Source: Bacillota bacterium
GTDB taxonomy: Bacteria; Bacillota; Clostridia; Lachnospirales; Lachnospiraceae
Assembly: GCA_023399455.1 (NCBI GenBank)
Contig: JAEWPN010000104.1
Coordinates: 1 to 39,328 of the forward strand
Reading direction: 5' to 3'
Length of the DNA: 39,328 bases
The stretch's first letter is position 1, and the number at the start of each line of letters is the position of its first letter. The translations under genes were made by a program, and so were the position numbers. This document shows positions 1-7,533 of the stretch, piece after piece. The notes below the pieces were generated by a model, which saw only the letters and a program-made list of their open reading frames with translations, did not search any database and was not told the origin of the DNA.

Positions 1-242
1 ATATCCAGCTTTGCAAGGCTGCTCTCGCTTCCTATGTAATCAAAAGTTTCTTCTTTATTAAAAGTAAGTGAAATGTTATTTATATCCGTAATGGTCCGCT
101 TTACTTCGTTCAGAGAGTAGTCAGAGGTATCCGGCTGCTTCTCCGGCTTCGGCTGTAGATCCGCTTCTTCAATCGCTGGCTTCGGCTGCACCTGCAAAGC
201 ATCATAGGGCCTGGGTATCCCTATCACTTCTATCATCCTCAT
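1..242 (-). CDS. N-terminal fragment of an unrecognised protein (cut by window edge)
   Basis: An open frame of 80 codons starts at an ATG at 242 and runs off the left edge. It begins MRMIEVIGIPRPYDAL. A Gln-Pro-Lys-Pro motif occurs twice (residues 19-22 and 30-33) in a Pro/Gln/Glu-rich, probably disordered stretch to about residue 40. A helical or sheet-forming segment follows (residues 43-80, with SLTFNKEETF). A GGTGGTGAG ribosome binding site lies just upstream of the ATG, and a good sigma-A promoter sits at 338-366, which together make this a real gene start. No signal peptide or membrane segment is visible. I do not recognise the family. The low-complexity start followed by a short folded part faintly recalls small flagellar accessory proteins, but that is only an impression. 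Confidence 0.6.
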   Translation of the reverse strand, partial: MRMIEVIGIPRPYDALQVQPKPAIEEADLQPKPEKQPDTSDYSLNEVKRTITDINNISLTFNKEETFDYIGSESSLAKLD

Positions 243-337
243 AACTCTCACCACCTTTCTACTTTACATGATTCATTCCCTCTTATCTGTTGGTTTTATC
301 GAACATAACCTACACTTTCTTTAGCTTTTATAGTACC

Positions 338-366
338 ATTGTACTATTTTTTTGCATATTTTACAA
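338..366 (-). promoter_or_regulatory. Sigma-A-type promoter of the left-edge gene, with an overlapping inverted repeat
   Basis: On the minus strand there is a -35 TTGTAA (361-366), a 17-bp spacer and a -10 TACAAT (338-343), about 95 bases upstream of the ATG at 242. The perfect inverted repeat TAGTAC-N4-GTACTA (331-346) covers the -10 element and could be an operator. Confidence 0.5.
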
Positions 367-491
367 CATCTATTTATTCCCAAAAGAGGAAAACACACCT
401 TCAATAATTCCTATATATAATTTATTTCTGATTAGCAAAATTGTTCCCAAAATGCGAAGATATTTTTTAATTTTAAACGATGACATATAGC

Positions 492-1247
492 TCAACCGAT
501 CAGGCTTTTATCCTCACTGATTCCAGCTGCTTCCAAAAGAGTCTTCGTGTACTCGTGTTTCGGTGCAAAATACACCTCCTGCACCGTTCCTTTTTCAACG
601 ATTTCTCCTTTTTTCATAATCATCACCCGATCGCACATCTGATAGACCACCCGCAGGTCATGGGATATAAATAAAACGGACAGGTTCATATCCCTATGGA
701 GCTTCAGCAAAAGCTCTATGATCTGAGCCTGAATCGTCACATCCAGTGCCGATACCGGTTCATCGGCAATCAATAGCTCCGGCTCCAGTATCAAGGCTCC
801 CGCCAAAGCGACTCTTTGTCTCTGTCCGCCGGAAAGCTGTCTTGGATACCGATCTGCATAAGCGTCGCCAAGCCCTACCCGATTCAGCATCTCACTTACT
901 TTTTCCAAACGCTTCGCCTTGGTGATGCCTCCTTTTAACTTAAGAGGCTCCTCTAATATCCATCCTACCTTCTTAACCGGATTCAATGAACTGTATGGGT
1001 CCTGGAAAACCATCTGCGGACGGATGCCCTTACTGTCCGCAGAGACATCGAAGGTTATCTCTCCGCTTTCATGCTTTATCATACTAAGTATTGCCTTAGC
1101 TAATGTGGACTTCCCGCAGCCGCTCTCTCCCACCAGTCCAAGAATCTCTCCTCGTTCTATTTCAAAGGAAACATGGTCAAGCACATGCACATGCTTTTTA
1201 TAAGATACGCTTAAGCCGCTGACGACAAGAATATTCTTATTTTCCAT
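492..1247 (-). CDS. ABC importer ATP-binding protein, OppF/DppF/NikE type
   Basis: The cytoplasmic ATPase of a peptide- or nickel-type ABC importer; it pairs with the ATPase encoded just upstream to drive the two permeases. It carries a Walker A GESGCGKST, the signature LSGGQRQRV, a Walker B ending in LLIADEP, the D-loop SALD and the switch His in ISHD. At 251 residues it stops soon after the ATPase fold and lacks the roughly 60-80 residue C-terminal extension usual in OppF/DppF. The frame is open to an earlier ATG at 1274, but GGGAG lies about 7 bases before the ATG at 1247, so that start was chosen; it follows the stop of the upstream gene by 11 bases. Last gene of a five-gene operon. The short form resembles NikE. 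The substrate cannot be read from the sequence. Confidence 0.9.
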   Translation of the reverse strand: MENKNILVVSGLSVSYKKHVHVLDHVSFEIERGEILGLVGESGCGKSTLAKAILSMIKHESGEITFDVSADSKGIRPQMVFQDPYSSLNPVKKVGWILEEPLKLKGGITKAKRLEKVSEMLNRVGLGDAYADRYPRQLSGGQRQRVALAGALILEPELLIADEPVSALDVTIQAQIIELLLKLHRDMNLSVLFISHDLRVVYQMCDRVMIMKKGEIVEKGTVQEVYFAPKHEYTKTLLEAAGISEDKSLIG

Positions 1248-1258
1248 TCTCATTCTCC

Positions 1259-2065
1259 CTATTTTCTCTCGCATTTCGGAATCGCCGCTATCAGCTTCTT
1301 CGTATATTCTTCCTTGGGATTTTCAAAAACCTCTTTCGAATTTCCGGTTTCTACAATATAACCGCCCTGCATTACGACCACCCGTTCACACAGCCTGCTC
1401 ACCAGGCTCAAGTCATGGGAAATGAAGAGAATCGCCGTTTTTTTCTGTCTATTTATCTTTTTTAGTAATTTCACGATCTGTGCCTGAATCGTCACATCCA
1501 AAGCAGTAGTTGGTTCATCCGCAATCAATAATTTAGGCTCGCATATGATAGCCGCTGCCAGCATTGCTCTCTGCCGCATCCCTCCGGAAAGCTCATGGGG
1601 ATACATCTTATATATCTTTTCCGCATCCCCAAGCTCTACACTTTTTAGCAGCATAAGGGCGGTTTCCCTGCGCTCCTCCTTTGTCATCTGTGTATGGATG
1701 CGAAGGCTTTCCTCCACCTGCCATCCGATTCTTTTCACCGGATTCAAGGAGGTCATGGGCTCCTGAAAAACCATACCGATTTCCTTGCCCTGAAGCTTAC
1801 GAAGCTGTGCTCTCGGACAAGAGAGCAAATCCATCCCTTCATAGAGAATCTGCCCTTTTTTTTCCATATCGTGGCGGCTCAAAAGTCCGGCTATCGCAAG
1901 AGCAGTCATCGATTTACCGGAACCGGACTCTCCCACAATGCCGACAATTTCTCCTTCATTTAAGGTCAAATCGAAATCATATACGACCGTTTCCGGCACG
2001 AGATGGTCGTGAAACTCAATATTCAAATCAATTACTTCGAGTAAGGGCGATTTTTTATCCATCAT
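1259..2065 (-). CDS. ABC importer ATP-binding protein, OppD/DppD/NikD type
   Basis: The partner ATPase of the importer. It contains a Walker A GESGSGKS (about residues 45-52), a Q-loop (MVFQEP), the signature LSGGMRQRA, a Walker B LLIADEPTTALD and the switch His in ISHD. At 268 residues it ends right after the AAIPKCERK segment, where OppD proteins (about 330 residues) normally continue into a Cys-containing C-terminal domain. Two ATGs stand in tandem; GGAG is 6 bases before the first, at 2065. The start overlaps the end of the upstream permease gene by 11 bases, so translation is probably coupled. The truncated form fits NikD-like or short dipeptide ATPases. Confidence 0.9.
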   Translation of the reverse strand: MMDKKSPLLEVIDLNIEFHDHLVPETVVYDFDLTLNEGEIVGIVGESGSGKSMTALAIAGLLSRHDMEKKGQILYEGMDLLSCPRAQLRKLQGKEIGMVFQEPMTSLNPVKRIGWQVEESLRIHTQMTKEERRETALMLLKSVELGDAEKIYKMYPHELSGGMRQRAMLAAAIICEPKLLIADEPTTALDVTIQAQIVKLLKKINRQKKTAILFISHDLSLVSRLCERVVVMQGGYIVETGNSKEVFENPKEEYTKKLIAAIPKCERK

Positions 2066-2861
2066 TTTTAGCTCCTATCCCTTCGCTGAGAAGGCTGAAG
2101 CCGAGCACCATCCATATGATTACGGCTCCCGGAAATATCGCATATGCCGGCGCTGTAAACAGATAGGACTGAGCCTCCGACAACATGCGCCCCAGACTCG
2201 CTTCAGGAGGCTGCACGCCGATTCCAAGATAACTCATTCCGGCTTCCGCCAGCACCGCATTATTGAATCCGATGATAATTGCAGAAAGCAGCACCGGCAT
2301 GGTACCCGGCAGGATATGCACGAACATGATGCGCAAATCCCCCGCTCCCTGCAGCTTAGCGCTCTTCACATAATCCATATTCCGGTACTTTAAAAATTCT
2401 CCCCGCACAATACGGGCAAAACTGGGCACGAAAGCGATTCCAAGCGCGGCGATAACATTATTCCTGCCCGGGCCTAATATACTGATAAAGACAAGCGCAA
2501 GAAGAAGGCTTGGGAACGCAAAAACAGCATCGTTGATTCTCATGAGAATTTCGTCCAGAATTCCCCCATAATATCCGGTAACCGCTCCTAAAGCGATACC
2601 GAAAACGGTACCGATAGCTACCGTGCATAAAGCGACGAACAGGGTTGTCCGGCTTCCCTGAAGCACACGGCTGAATACGTCCCTTCCGAAATTATCACAA
2701 CCCATGGGATGCGCGAGGGAAACTCCGGCGAACTTCGCCGCAGGATCCATGGCGTTGGGATCGTAAGGGGTATAAAAAATGCCTATCATAATAAGAAGAA
2801 GCATTGTTCCGGTAAGTATCCCTCCGACTATTAAATTATAGTTCTTCTTTTTCTTCTTCAT
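2055..2861 (-). CDS. ABC importer permease, OppC/DppC/NikC type
   Basis: A membrane permease of the binding-protein-dependent transport family, about 268 residues. It starts MKKKKKNYN, followed by a first membrane helix (GGILTGTMLLLIMIGIFY), the GCDNFGRDVFSRVL motif typical of the OppC/DppC branch, and several more helices with the EAA loop (EAGMSYLGIGVQPP). The frame continues upstream inside the previous gene, but the Lys-rich start at 2861 has GGAG upstream and begins 2 bases after the stop of the oppB-like gene, so it was chosen. It forms a heterodimer with the OppB-like permease. Confidence 0.9.
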   Translation of the reverse strand: MKKKKKNYNLIVGGILTGTMLLLIMIGIFYTPYDPNAMDPAAKFAGVSLAHPMGCDNFGRDVFSRVLQGSRTTLFVALCTVAIGTVFGIALGAVTGYYGGILDEILMRINDAVFAFPSLLLALVFISILGPGRNNVIAALGIAFVPSFARIVRGEFLKYRNMDYVKSAKLQGAGDLRIMFVHILPGTMPVLLSAIIIGFNNAVLAEAGMSYLGIGVQPPEASLGRMLSEAQSYLFTAPAYAIFPGAVIIWMVLGFSLLSEGIGAKNDG

Positions 2862-2863
2862 AC

Positions 2864-3814
2864 TTATACTCGCTCCTGCGTCGATATCCGAGGATCGATC
2901 AACTGATATATAATATCCACCACCAGATTTATAAAAACGACGATAAAGGCAATGCATACAATAATCGCCTCCACCACCGGATAGTCCCTGTTAGAAATGG
3001 AGGTCAGAAGAATCCTTCCCAAACCAGGTATGCTGAACACCTGCTCGATAATGATACTGCCCGCCACCATATCGGCAAGCGCCATCCCCCAAAAGGTCAC
3101 TACCGGGATAACCGCATTTTTTAATATATGATTATAAAACACCTGATTGCTTCTGTTTCCTCTGCTGAAAGCCGTTCTGACATAGTCCTTCTTCACCTCT
3201 CCGATTACCGAGCTTCGAAGCAGTTTCACCGCCATCGCTGTTTTCGGCAGAGCTATCGCCAAGGCCGGGAAAAACATATAACCGATAAATTGCACGAAAT
3301 CATCTTTATAGGATACATAGCCTCCCGGCGTAAACAGCCGGAAAATCCGTCCGAATAGAAATGTAATGAGTATCCCTGCAAAAAAAGGCGGAATCGCCAT
3401 CATGATCTGATTAATGACATAAATGACTCTATCCGCAATACCGCCTTCATGCTTAGCCGTATATATTCCCAAAGGCACCGCCAAAACGATCATCAAAAGA
3501 AAAGCAATACCGGTCAAAACAAGCGTAACGGGAAGCTTATCCACAATCATTGACTCCACCGGTATCCGATAACTATAGGAGATTCCCATATCTCCCTTTA
3601 AAAATGAGCCCGCCCATCTGAAATACTGTGTAAGAAATGGGTCGTTCAATCCCATCTCCTCCCGCAGTGCCTCCACTTTTTCCGGTGTGGCCTGCGTGCC
3701 GAGCATGGAGGTGACCGGGTCGCCCGACATCACAAAAAAAGACAGAAAGACAAGAAATGAAACTGCAAACAAGGTAGCTGCCATCATAATGACCTTTTTC
3801 CCGATATATTTCAT
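2864..3814 (-). CDS. ABC importer permease, OppB/DppB/NikB type
   Basis: The second permease of the importer, 316 residues. An N-terminal helix (residues about 8-30) is followed by the conserved SFLVFL segment, the GDMGISY motif found near the first periplasmic loop in OppB-type proteins, and the EAA loop region (YVRTAFSRGNRSNQVFYNHILKN split over the cytoplasmic loop). The C-terminus carries VEAIIVCIAFIVVFINLVVD and the DPRI end typical of the family. AGGAGG lies 8 bases before the ATG. It follows the binding-protein gene by 40 bases. Confidence 0.92.
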   Translation of the reverse strand: MKYIGKKVIMMAATLFAVSFLVFLSFFVMSGDPVTSMLGTQATPEKVEALREEMGLNDPFLTQYFRWAGSFLKGDMGISYSYRIPVESMIVDKLPVTLVLTGIAFLLMIVLAVPLGIYTAKHEGGIADRVIYVINQIMMAIPPFFAGILITFLFGRIFRLFTPGGYVSYKDDFVQFIGYMFFPALAIALPKTAMAVKLLRSSVIGEVKKDYVRTAFSRGNRSNQVFYNHILKNAVIPVVTFWGMALADMVAGSIIIEQVFSIPGLGRILLTSISNRDYPVVEAIIVCIAFIVVFINLVVDIIYQLIDPRISTQERV

Positions 3815-3854
3815 CCTCTTGTCCTCCTGCCTAAAAAAGTTAATCCTGTACTTT

Positions 3855-5381
3855 TTATTCTTCTACTATATAAAGCTTGGAAAAATCCTGCACATATAGC
3901 GGATAGAATTGGTAACCACCGTATTTTTTATTGATTGCCACGAATTCAGGCAAATCCTGAATGTAAACGTTTGCCGCCTCTTCTGACAGTATCCGCTCGC
4001 ATTCCTTGTAATATTCTGTCTTCTGTCCATCGTCGGTGCTGGAAATTGCATTCTGTAACGCCGTATCATATTTAGAACTGCTGAAATTGATGAAGTTATT
4101 CGAAGCCGTAGATTCGAATCGTCCCAGCAGTGCCCCTGCCGTCAGGCTGGAAGCATCCACGCCGATTACGGTCGACTCAAAATTTCTTCCCGCGTATACA
4201 TCGCTGAGCCAGCTATCCCATTCTATCAGCTGAATCTGTGCTGTTACGCCAATAGCCTTGAATTCCTCTACGAGCACTTGTGCCGTATCGATATGCTGCT
4301 GATAGTTGGATGGCACTGTAATCGTAAAAGAAAATCCGTCCGGATATCCCGCTTCTGCAAGAAGGGCCTTCGCCTTCTCCGTATCCTTGGAATACGTATC
4401 GTTTAACTCCTCTATATAATACTTTTCAAAGGAGGGGAACATGCTGCTGCCTATCTCCGTCCCCTTGCCGCCCGATACGAAATCCATAATTTCCTGAGGG
4501 TCGATCGCATAGCAAAGAGCCTGCCTTACGCGCACATCGGAAAACGGCTCTGCTGCATTGTTCAAATACAATGCTTGTACCAGATTCATTTCTCCCTCCA
4601 GTATATCGAACTTATCCGACAATTCCGATGCCTGAGTCGCAGTCACTCTGGCAATCATATCCACGGAGCCGCCTTCCAGATCCATAACAAAGGAATCTGC
4701 ATTTGCACACACCTTTAAAACTACGTCTTCAATATGTGCGCCCTCTCCCCAGTAATCGTTAAATTTCTCCATTACGAAATTCTCCTGCGGAGAGCGGGAA
4801 ACATATTTGTACGGACCCGTTCCGATAGGATTCGTATCCGGCTCTTGATTAGATGCCGGTATAATCGCTGCCGTCACACTCGCCAGATCCGCATCAAACT
4901 CCGTATTTGACTCCGTTAACACGATTTCTACCGTTTCATCGTCGATGATATTTACGCTTTCTATATTAGAAAACGCCGCTATCAGTGGTTCTCCGTTACT
5001 GGTATCGGCGCATTTATCGATCGAATACTTGATATCCTCTACCGTAACCAGACTGCCATCGTGAAATTTGATTCCTTTTCTCAATGTAAATGTGTAAACC
5101 TTACCGTCATCAGAGACTTTGTACGCACTGGATACAGCGGGAACTAAATTACCGTTTGCGTCCGGCTTTACCAGACCTTCAAACATGTTGAAAAATACCT
5201 CTTTCGTTCCTGCCGCCACTGCTTTATGGGGGTCAAGACTGTCCTCTATATCCTGAGGTATTCCGACGGTAATCTTAGAAGAATTCTCGCCTGTCTTATC
5301 ACCCGAGCACGCGCTCAGTGCAATAGTCAGTGTTGTCAACACAAACACCAAAAAAAGTTTCGTTATTCCTTCTCTTTTCAT
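3855..5381 (-). CDS. Extracellular solute-binding lipoprotein, family 5 (peptide/nickel type)
   Basis: The binding lipoprotein that delivers substrate to the permeases. It has a signal peptide with a basic start (MKREGITKLF), a hydrophobic core and the lipobox LSAC, so the Cys would be lipidated after cleavage. The mature part shows family 5 hallmarks: LDPHKA near the start, VPAVSSAYKVSDDGKVYTF, KFHDG, GTGPYKY and the VRQALCYAID segment. About 508 residues. The frame also allows a TTG at 5390, but that touches the ribosome binding site; the ATG at 5381 has GGAAGG about 11 bases upstream. First gene of the operon. The family covers di- and oligopeptides, nickel and other ligands, so specificity is open. 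Confidence 0.93.
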   Translation of the reverse strand: MKREGITKLFLVFVLTTLTIALSACSGDKTGENSSKITVGIPQDIEDSLDPHKAVAAGTKEVFFNMFEGLVKPDANGNLVPAVSSAYKVSDDGKVYTFTLRKGIKFHDGSLVTVEDIKYSIDKCADTSNGEPLIAAFSNIESVNIIDDETVEIVLTESNTEFDADLASVTAAIIPASNQEPDTNPIGTGPYKYVSRSPQENFVMEKFNDYWGEGAHIEDVVLKVCANADSFVMDLEGGSVDMIARVTATQASELSDKFDILEGEMNLVQALYLNNAAEPFSDVRVRQALCYAIDPQEIMDFVSGGKGTEIGSSMFPSFEKYYIEELNDTYSKDTEKAKALLAEAGYPDGFSFTITVPSNYQQHIDTAQVLVEEFKAIGVTAQIQLIEWDSWLSDVYAGRNFESTVIGVDASSLTAGALLGRFESTASNNFINFSSSKYDTALQNAISSTDDGQKTEYYKECERILSEEAANVYIQDLPEFVAINKKYGGYQFYPLYVQDFSKLYIVEE

Positions 5382-5428
5382 GTGTTTCAATTCCTTCCTT
5401 TTCTTCGTCTATATTTAATTGTCGTTTT

Positions 5429-5457
5429 ATTGTATAAAATTTTTTTTCAAAATGCAA
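5429..5457 (-). promoter_or_regulatory. Sigma-A-type promoter of the ABC importer operon
   Basis: -35 TTGCAT (5452-5457), 17-bp spacer, -10 TACAAT (5429-5434), about 48 bases before the start of the binding-protein gene. The inverted repeat GTACT-N6-AGTAC (5458-5473) abuts the -35 and may be an operator. Confidence 0.55.
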
Positions 5458-5488
5458 GTACTAAATGCAGTACAATCCTATACTCCAA

Positions 5489-5527
5489 TAAGATAAAAAG
5501 GATTGCTCTTCATTTATGAGCAATCCT
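5489..5527 (-). terminator. Intrinsic terminator of nrdR
   Basis: Perfect 10-bp stem (5518-5527 with 5499-5508) and a 9-base loop, followed on the minus strand by TTTTTATCTTATT. It lies 34 bases after the nrdR stop and separates nrdR from the ABC operon promoter. Confidence 0.85.
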
Positions 5528-5560
5528 CCACCATATCTATTATATATACTTTTTACCGTT

Positions 5561-6013
5561 TTATTTATCCAAAACCTTCTTAAGCTCATCCATGAATGTG
5601 TTAATGTCCTTAAATTCTCTGTAAACAGAAGCAAATCTTACATAAGCCACCGCATCCAGATCCTTCAGCTTGTTCATAACAAGCTCTCCGATGACCTGGC
5701 TGGGTATCTCTTTTTCCTCCATGTTGAAAACCTCTGTCTCCACTTCCTCTACCAATCCCGTGATTTCATTGGCGCTGACCGGACGTTTATGACATGCGCG
5801 AAGCACACCTGCTTCTATCTTCGAACGGTCATAGGTCTCTCTGTTATTATCCTTCTTAATTATAATAAGCGGAATCGTCTCTATCTTCTCATATGTGGTA
5901 AAGCGTTTGTCACACTCGTCACACACACGGCGGCGTCTTATGGAATTATTATCTTCCGCCGGTCTTGAATCTATAACTCGCGTGTTCTCATGACCGCAAA
6001 AAGGACATTTCAT
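5561..6013 (-). CDS. nrdR: Transcriptional repressor NrdR
   Basis: A 150-residue nucleotide-sensing repressor of ribonucleotide reductase genes. The N-terminal zinc ribbon has C3-x2-C6 and C31-x2-C34, with the invariant start [17 protein letters not shown] and the basic [17 protein letters not shown] stretch. An ATP-cone domain fills residues about 49-139, with [14 protein letters not shown] at its start. Length is standard for the family. AGGAGG stands 8 bases before the ATG. It is monocistronic: a consensus promoter lies upstream and a terminator downstream. No ribonucleotide reductase gene is in the window, so its targets are elsewhere. Confidence 0.97.
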   Translation of the reverse strand: MKCPFCGHENTRVIDSRPAEDNNSIRRRRVCDECDKRFTTYEKIETIPLIIIKKDNNRETYDRSKIEAGVLRACHKRPVSANEITGLVEEVETEVFNMEEKEIPSQVIGELVMNKLKDLDAVAYVRFASVYREFKDINTFMDELKKVLDK

Positions 6014-6046
6014 GGATGTAACCTCCTATTTCGTACTATTATTATC

Positions 6047-6075
6047 AGTATATTCGAAATATCGTTTTATGTCAA
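6047..6075 (-). promoter_or_regulatory. Strong sigma-A promoter of nrdR
   Basis: Consensus -35 TTGACA (6070-6075), 17-bp spacer and -10 TATACT (6047-6052), 33 bases before the nrdR ATG. Confidence 0.75.
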
Positions 6076-6093
6076 CTAAAATTATGCACTGAA

Positions 6094-6192
6094 TCAGTTA
6101 TCACAGAGAGTTAAGGGGCGGACTGCTGTCGATACTCCTGCCATCAGATCAGCCGCCGCACTGAGACCTGTTCTTATCTGACTTCTCCACAA
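6094..6192 (-). other. G+C-rich patch with a 32-codon open frame, possible gene remnant
   Basis: Between the dehydrogenase stop (6240) and the nrdR promoter, about 100 bases are clearly richer in G+C than the flanking AT-rich sequence. On the minus strand a frame from TTG at 6192 to TGA at 6094 reads a coding-like peptide ending MAGVSTAVRPLTLCDN. No ribosome binding site is seen. It could be the tail of a decayed gene, a small RNA segment or chance. I cannot name it. Confidence 0.2.
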
Positions 6193-6239
6193 TTATTATA
6201 GTACTTGAGAGTAAAATAAAAAAAGAGGACAGATACGCC

Positions 6240-7274
6240 TTAAAAGCAGCGTTTAGAATCCTTTCGGCAATCGTTTGTGCCCTTTTTCATGCAGTTATAG
6301 CAGATTTCATTTGGCAGCGGACCGCCCTCTTCAAATTCCTTAATGTTTTGCAGCGTTACCGCCGCAATCTGCTCGAGTGCTTCTTTGGTAAAAAATGCCT
6401 GATGCGAAGTCACAAGCACATTCGGGAACGCAATCAGACGCGTAAGCGTGTCGTCTGAAACGATATTGTCTGAAAAATCTTCAAAGAAATACTCATTTTC
6501 CTCCTCATAAACATCCAGCGCCGCACCGCCGATTCTTCGCTCCTTGAGCGCCTCGATCAACGCACGGGTATCAATCAGCGCACCGCGTGAAGTGTTGAGA
6601 ATCAATCCCCCCGGCTTCATCTTGGAAATGCTTTCCTCGTTAATGATGTAATGCGTGTCCGGTGTCAGAGGGCAGTGCAGAGAAATTACATCGCTGCGGC
6701 GGAAGAGCTCGTCCAGCGTAGCGTATTCAAAATCCGTATCCTTGGCCGGAAAAGGATCATAGGCGACGATATTCATGCCGAACCCGCGGCAGATATCAAT
6801 GAATATACGCCCGATTTTACCCGTACCGACAACACCGGCAGTCTTTCCATGCAGGTCAAAGCCCATAAGGCCGTTGATGGTGAAATTGTTGTCCCGCGTT
6901 CTTATATAAGCCCTATGTGTCTTACGGTTTAACGTAAGCATTAACGCAGCCGCATGCTCCGCAACGGCATAGGGCGAATAAGCCGGCACCCGAGTAATAT
7001 GGCATTTTCCATACGCCGTCTTGAAATCCACATTATTATAGCCCGCACAGCGAAGCGCAATATGCCGAATTCCGGCTTCATACAGCGCGTTGATGGTCGG
7101 CTCGTCAATGACATCGTTGACAAACGCGCACACTGCGTCATACCCTGCCGCCAGCCGGGCTGTTTCGGGCCCCAGATGGTAATCAAAATACTTCAGCTTA
7201 TATCCGTATTTTTCATTCTCATGGTCAAAATATGCAATATCGTATGCTTTGGCATCGTAAAACGCAATTTTCAT
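6240..7274 (-). CDS. D-2-hydroxyacid dehydrogenase, D-lactate dehydrogenase-like
   Basis: A 344-residue NAD-dependent dehydrogenase that most likely interconverts pyruvate and D-lactate. The N-terminal catalytic part has RCAGYNNVD and VPAYSPYAVAEHAAAL, both characteristic of the LdhA branch. The NAD fold starts at GVVGTGKIGR (about residues 148-157) with an Asp (YDP) after the second strand. The catalytic Arg is in the NTSRGALID segment, and the His is in SHQAFFTKEAL. It ends in a short Cys-containing tail (CYNCMKKGTNDCRKDSKRCF). GGAAGGGA precedes the ATG. It is single, with its own promoter; no obvious terminator follows. Other D-2-hydroxyacids are possible substrates. Confidence 0.9.
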   Translation of the reverse strand: MKIAFYDAKAYDIAYFDHENEKYGYKLKYFDYHLGPETARLAAGYDAVCAFVNDVIDEPTINALYEAGIRHIALRCAGYNNVDFKTAYGKCHITRVPAYSPYAVAEHAAALMLTLNRKTHRAYIRTRDNNFTINGLMGFDLHGKTAGVVGTGKIGRIFIDICRGFGMNIVAYDPFPAKDTDFEYATLDELFRRSDVISLHCPLTPDTHYIINEESISKMKPGGLILNTSRGALIDTRALIEALKERRIGGAALDVYEEENEYFFEDFSDNIVSDDTLTRLIAFPNVLVTSHQAFFTKEALEQIAAVTLQNIKEFEEGGPLPNEICYNCMKKGTNDCRKDSKRCF

Positions 7275-7328
7275 AAAACGTCCCTTCCTCTCATTCTGTA
7301 ATGGTTATATTACTCTGCTGTCAACTTA

Positions 7329-7370
7329 TGTTTATAAACAAATTATACCCAATATATGAGGAAATGACAA
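7329..7370 (-). promoter_or_regulatory. Promoter and palindromic site of the D-lactate dehydrogenase-like gene
   Basis: -35 TTGTCA (7365-7370), 17-bp spacer and a perfect -10 TATAAT (7342-7347). The 12-bp palindrome TGTTTATAAACA (7329-7340) begins 1 base downstream of the -10, across the likely transcription start, which is a typical repressor position. It is shorter than the Rex consensus, so the regulator is unknown. Confidence 0.6.
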
Positions 7371-7500
7371 CAATTTAGAAAAAATCAGGATAATTGGAGT
7401 ATTTTTGGTTTCCATCTATCAGACGGCAACGCGCCAAAGAGACGGAACAGCCCATCAAGACTCACTTCCAAGTAAATTATGAGAAGAAGGCGTTCACAAA

Positions 7501-7533
7501 GAAGAAGGAATGTTAGACTAACATTCCTTCTTC
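7501..7533 (-). terminator. 15-bp hairpin over the stop codon of the kinase-like gene, probable terminator
   Basis: Perfect 15-bp stem (7501-7515 with 7519-7533) around a 3-base loop. On the minus strand it is followed by a pyrimidine-rich TTCTTTG rather than a clean U tract. The last codons and the TAA stop of the kinase-like gene are inside the hairpin. Confidence 0.6.

Noticed and set aside
290..490. Plus-strand 66-codon frame in the gap left of the importer operon
   Set aside because: It begins with TTG without a ribosome binding site, is very AT-rich, and overlaps the promoter of the minus-strand gene.
1681..2166. Plus-strand frame of 161 codons
   Set aside because: Antisense to the OppD-like gene, low-complexity translation, no ribosome binding site; a shadow of the real gene.
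5382..6075. Possible NrdR boxes near nrdR
   Set aside because: No sequence close to the NrdR consensus was found at the nrdR promoter, so autoregulation is not claimed.
7329..7340. Rex operator at the dehydrogenase promoter
   Set aside because: The palindrome is only 12 bp and lacks the 4-base spacing of the Rex site; kept only as an unidentified operator.
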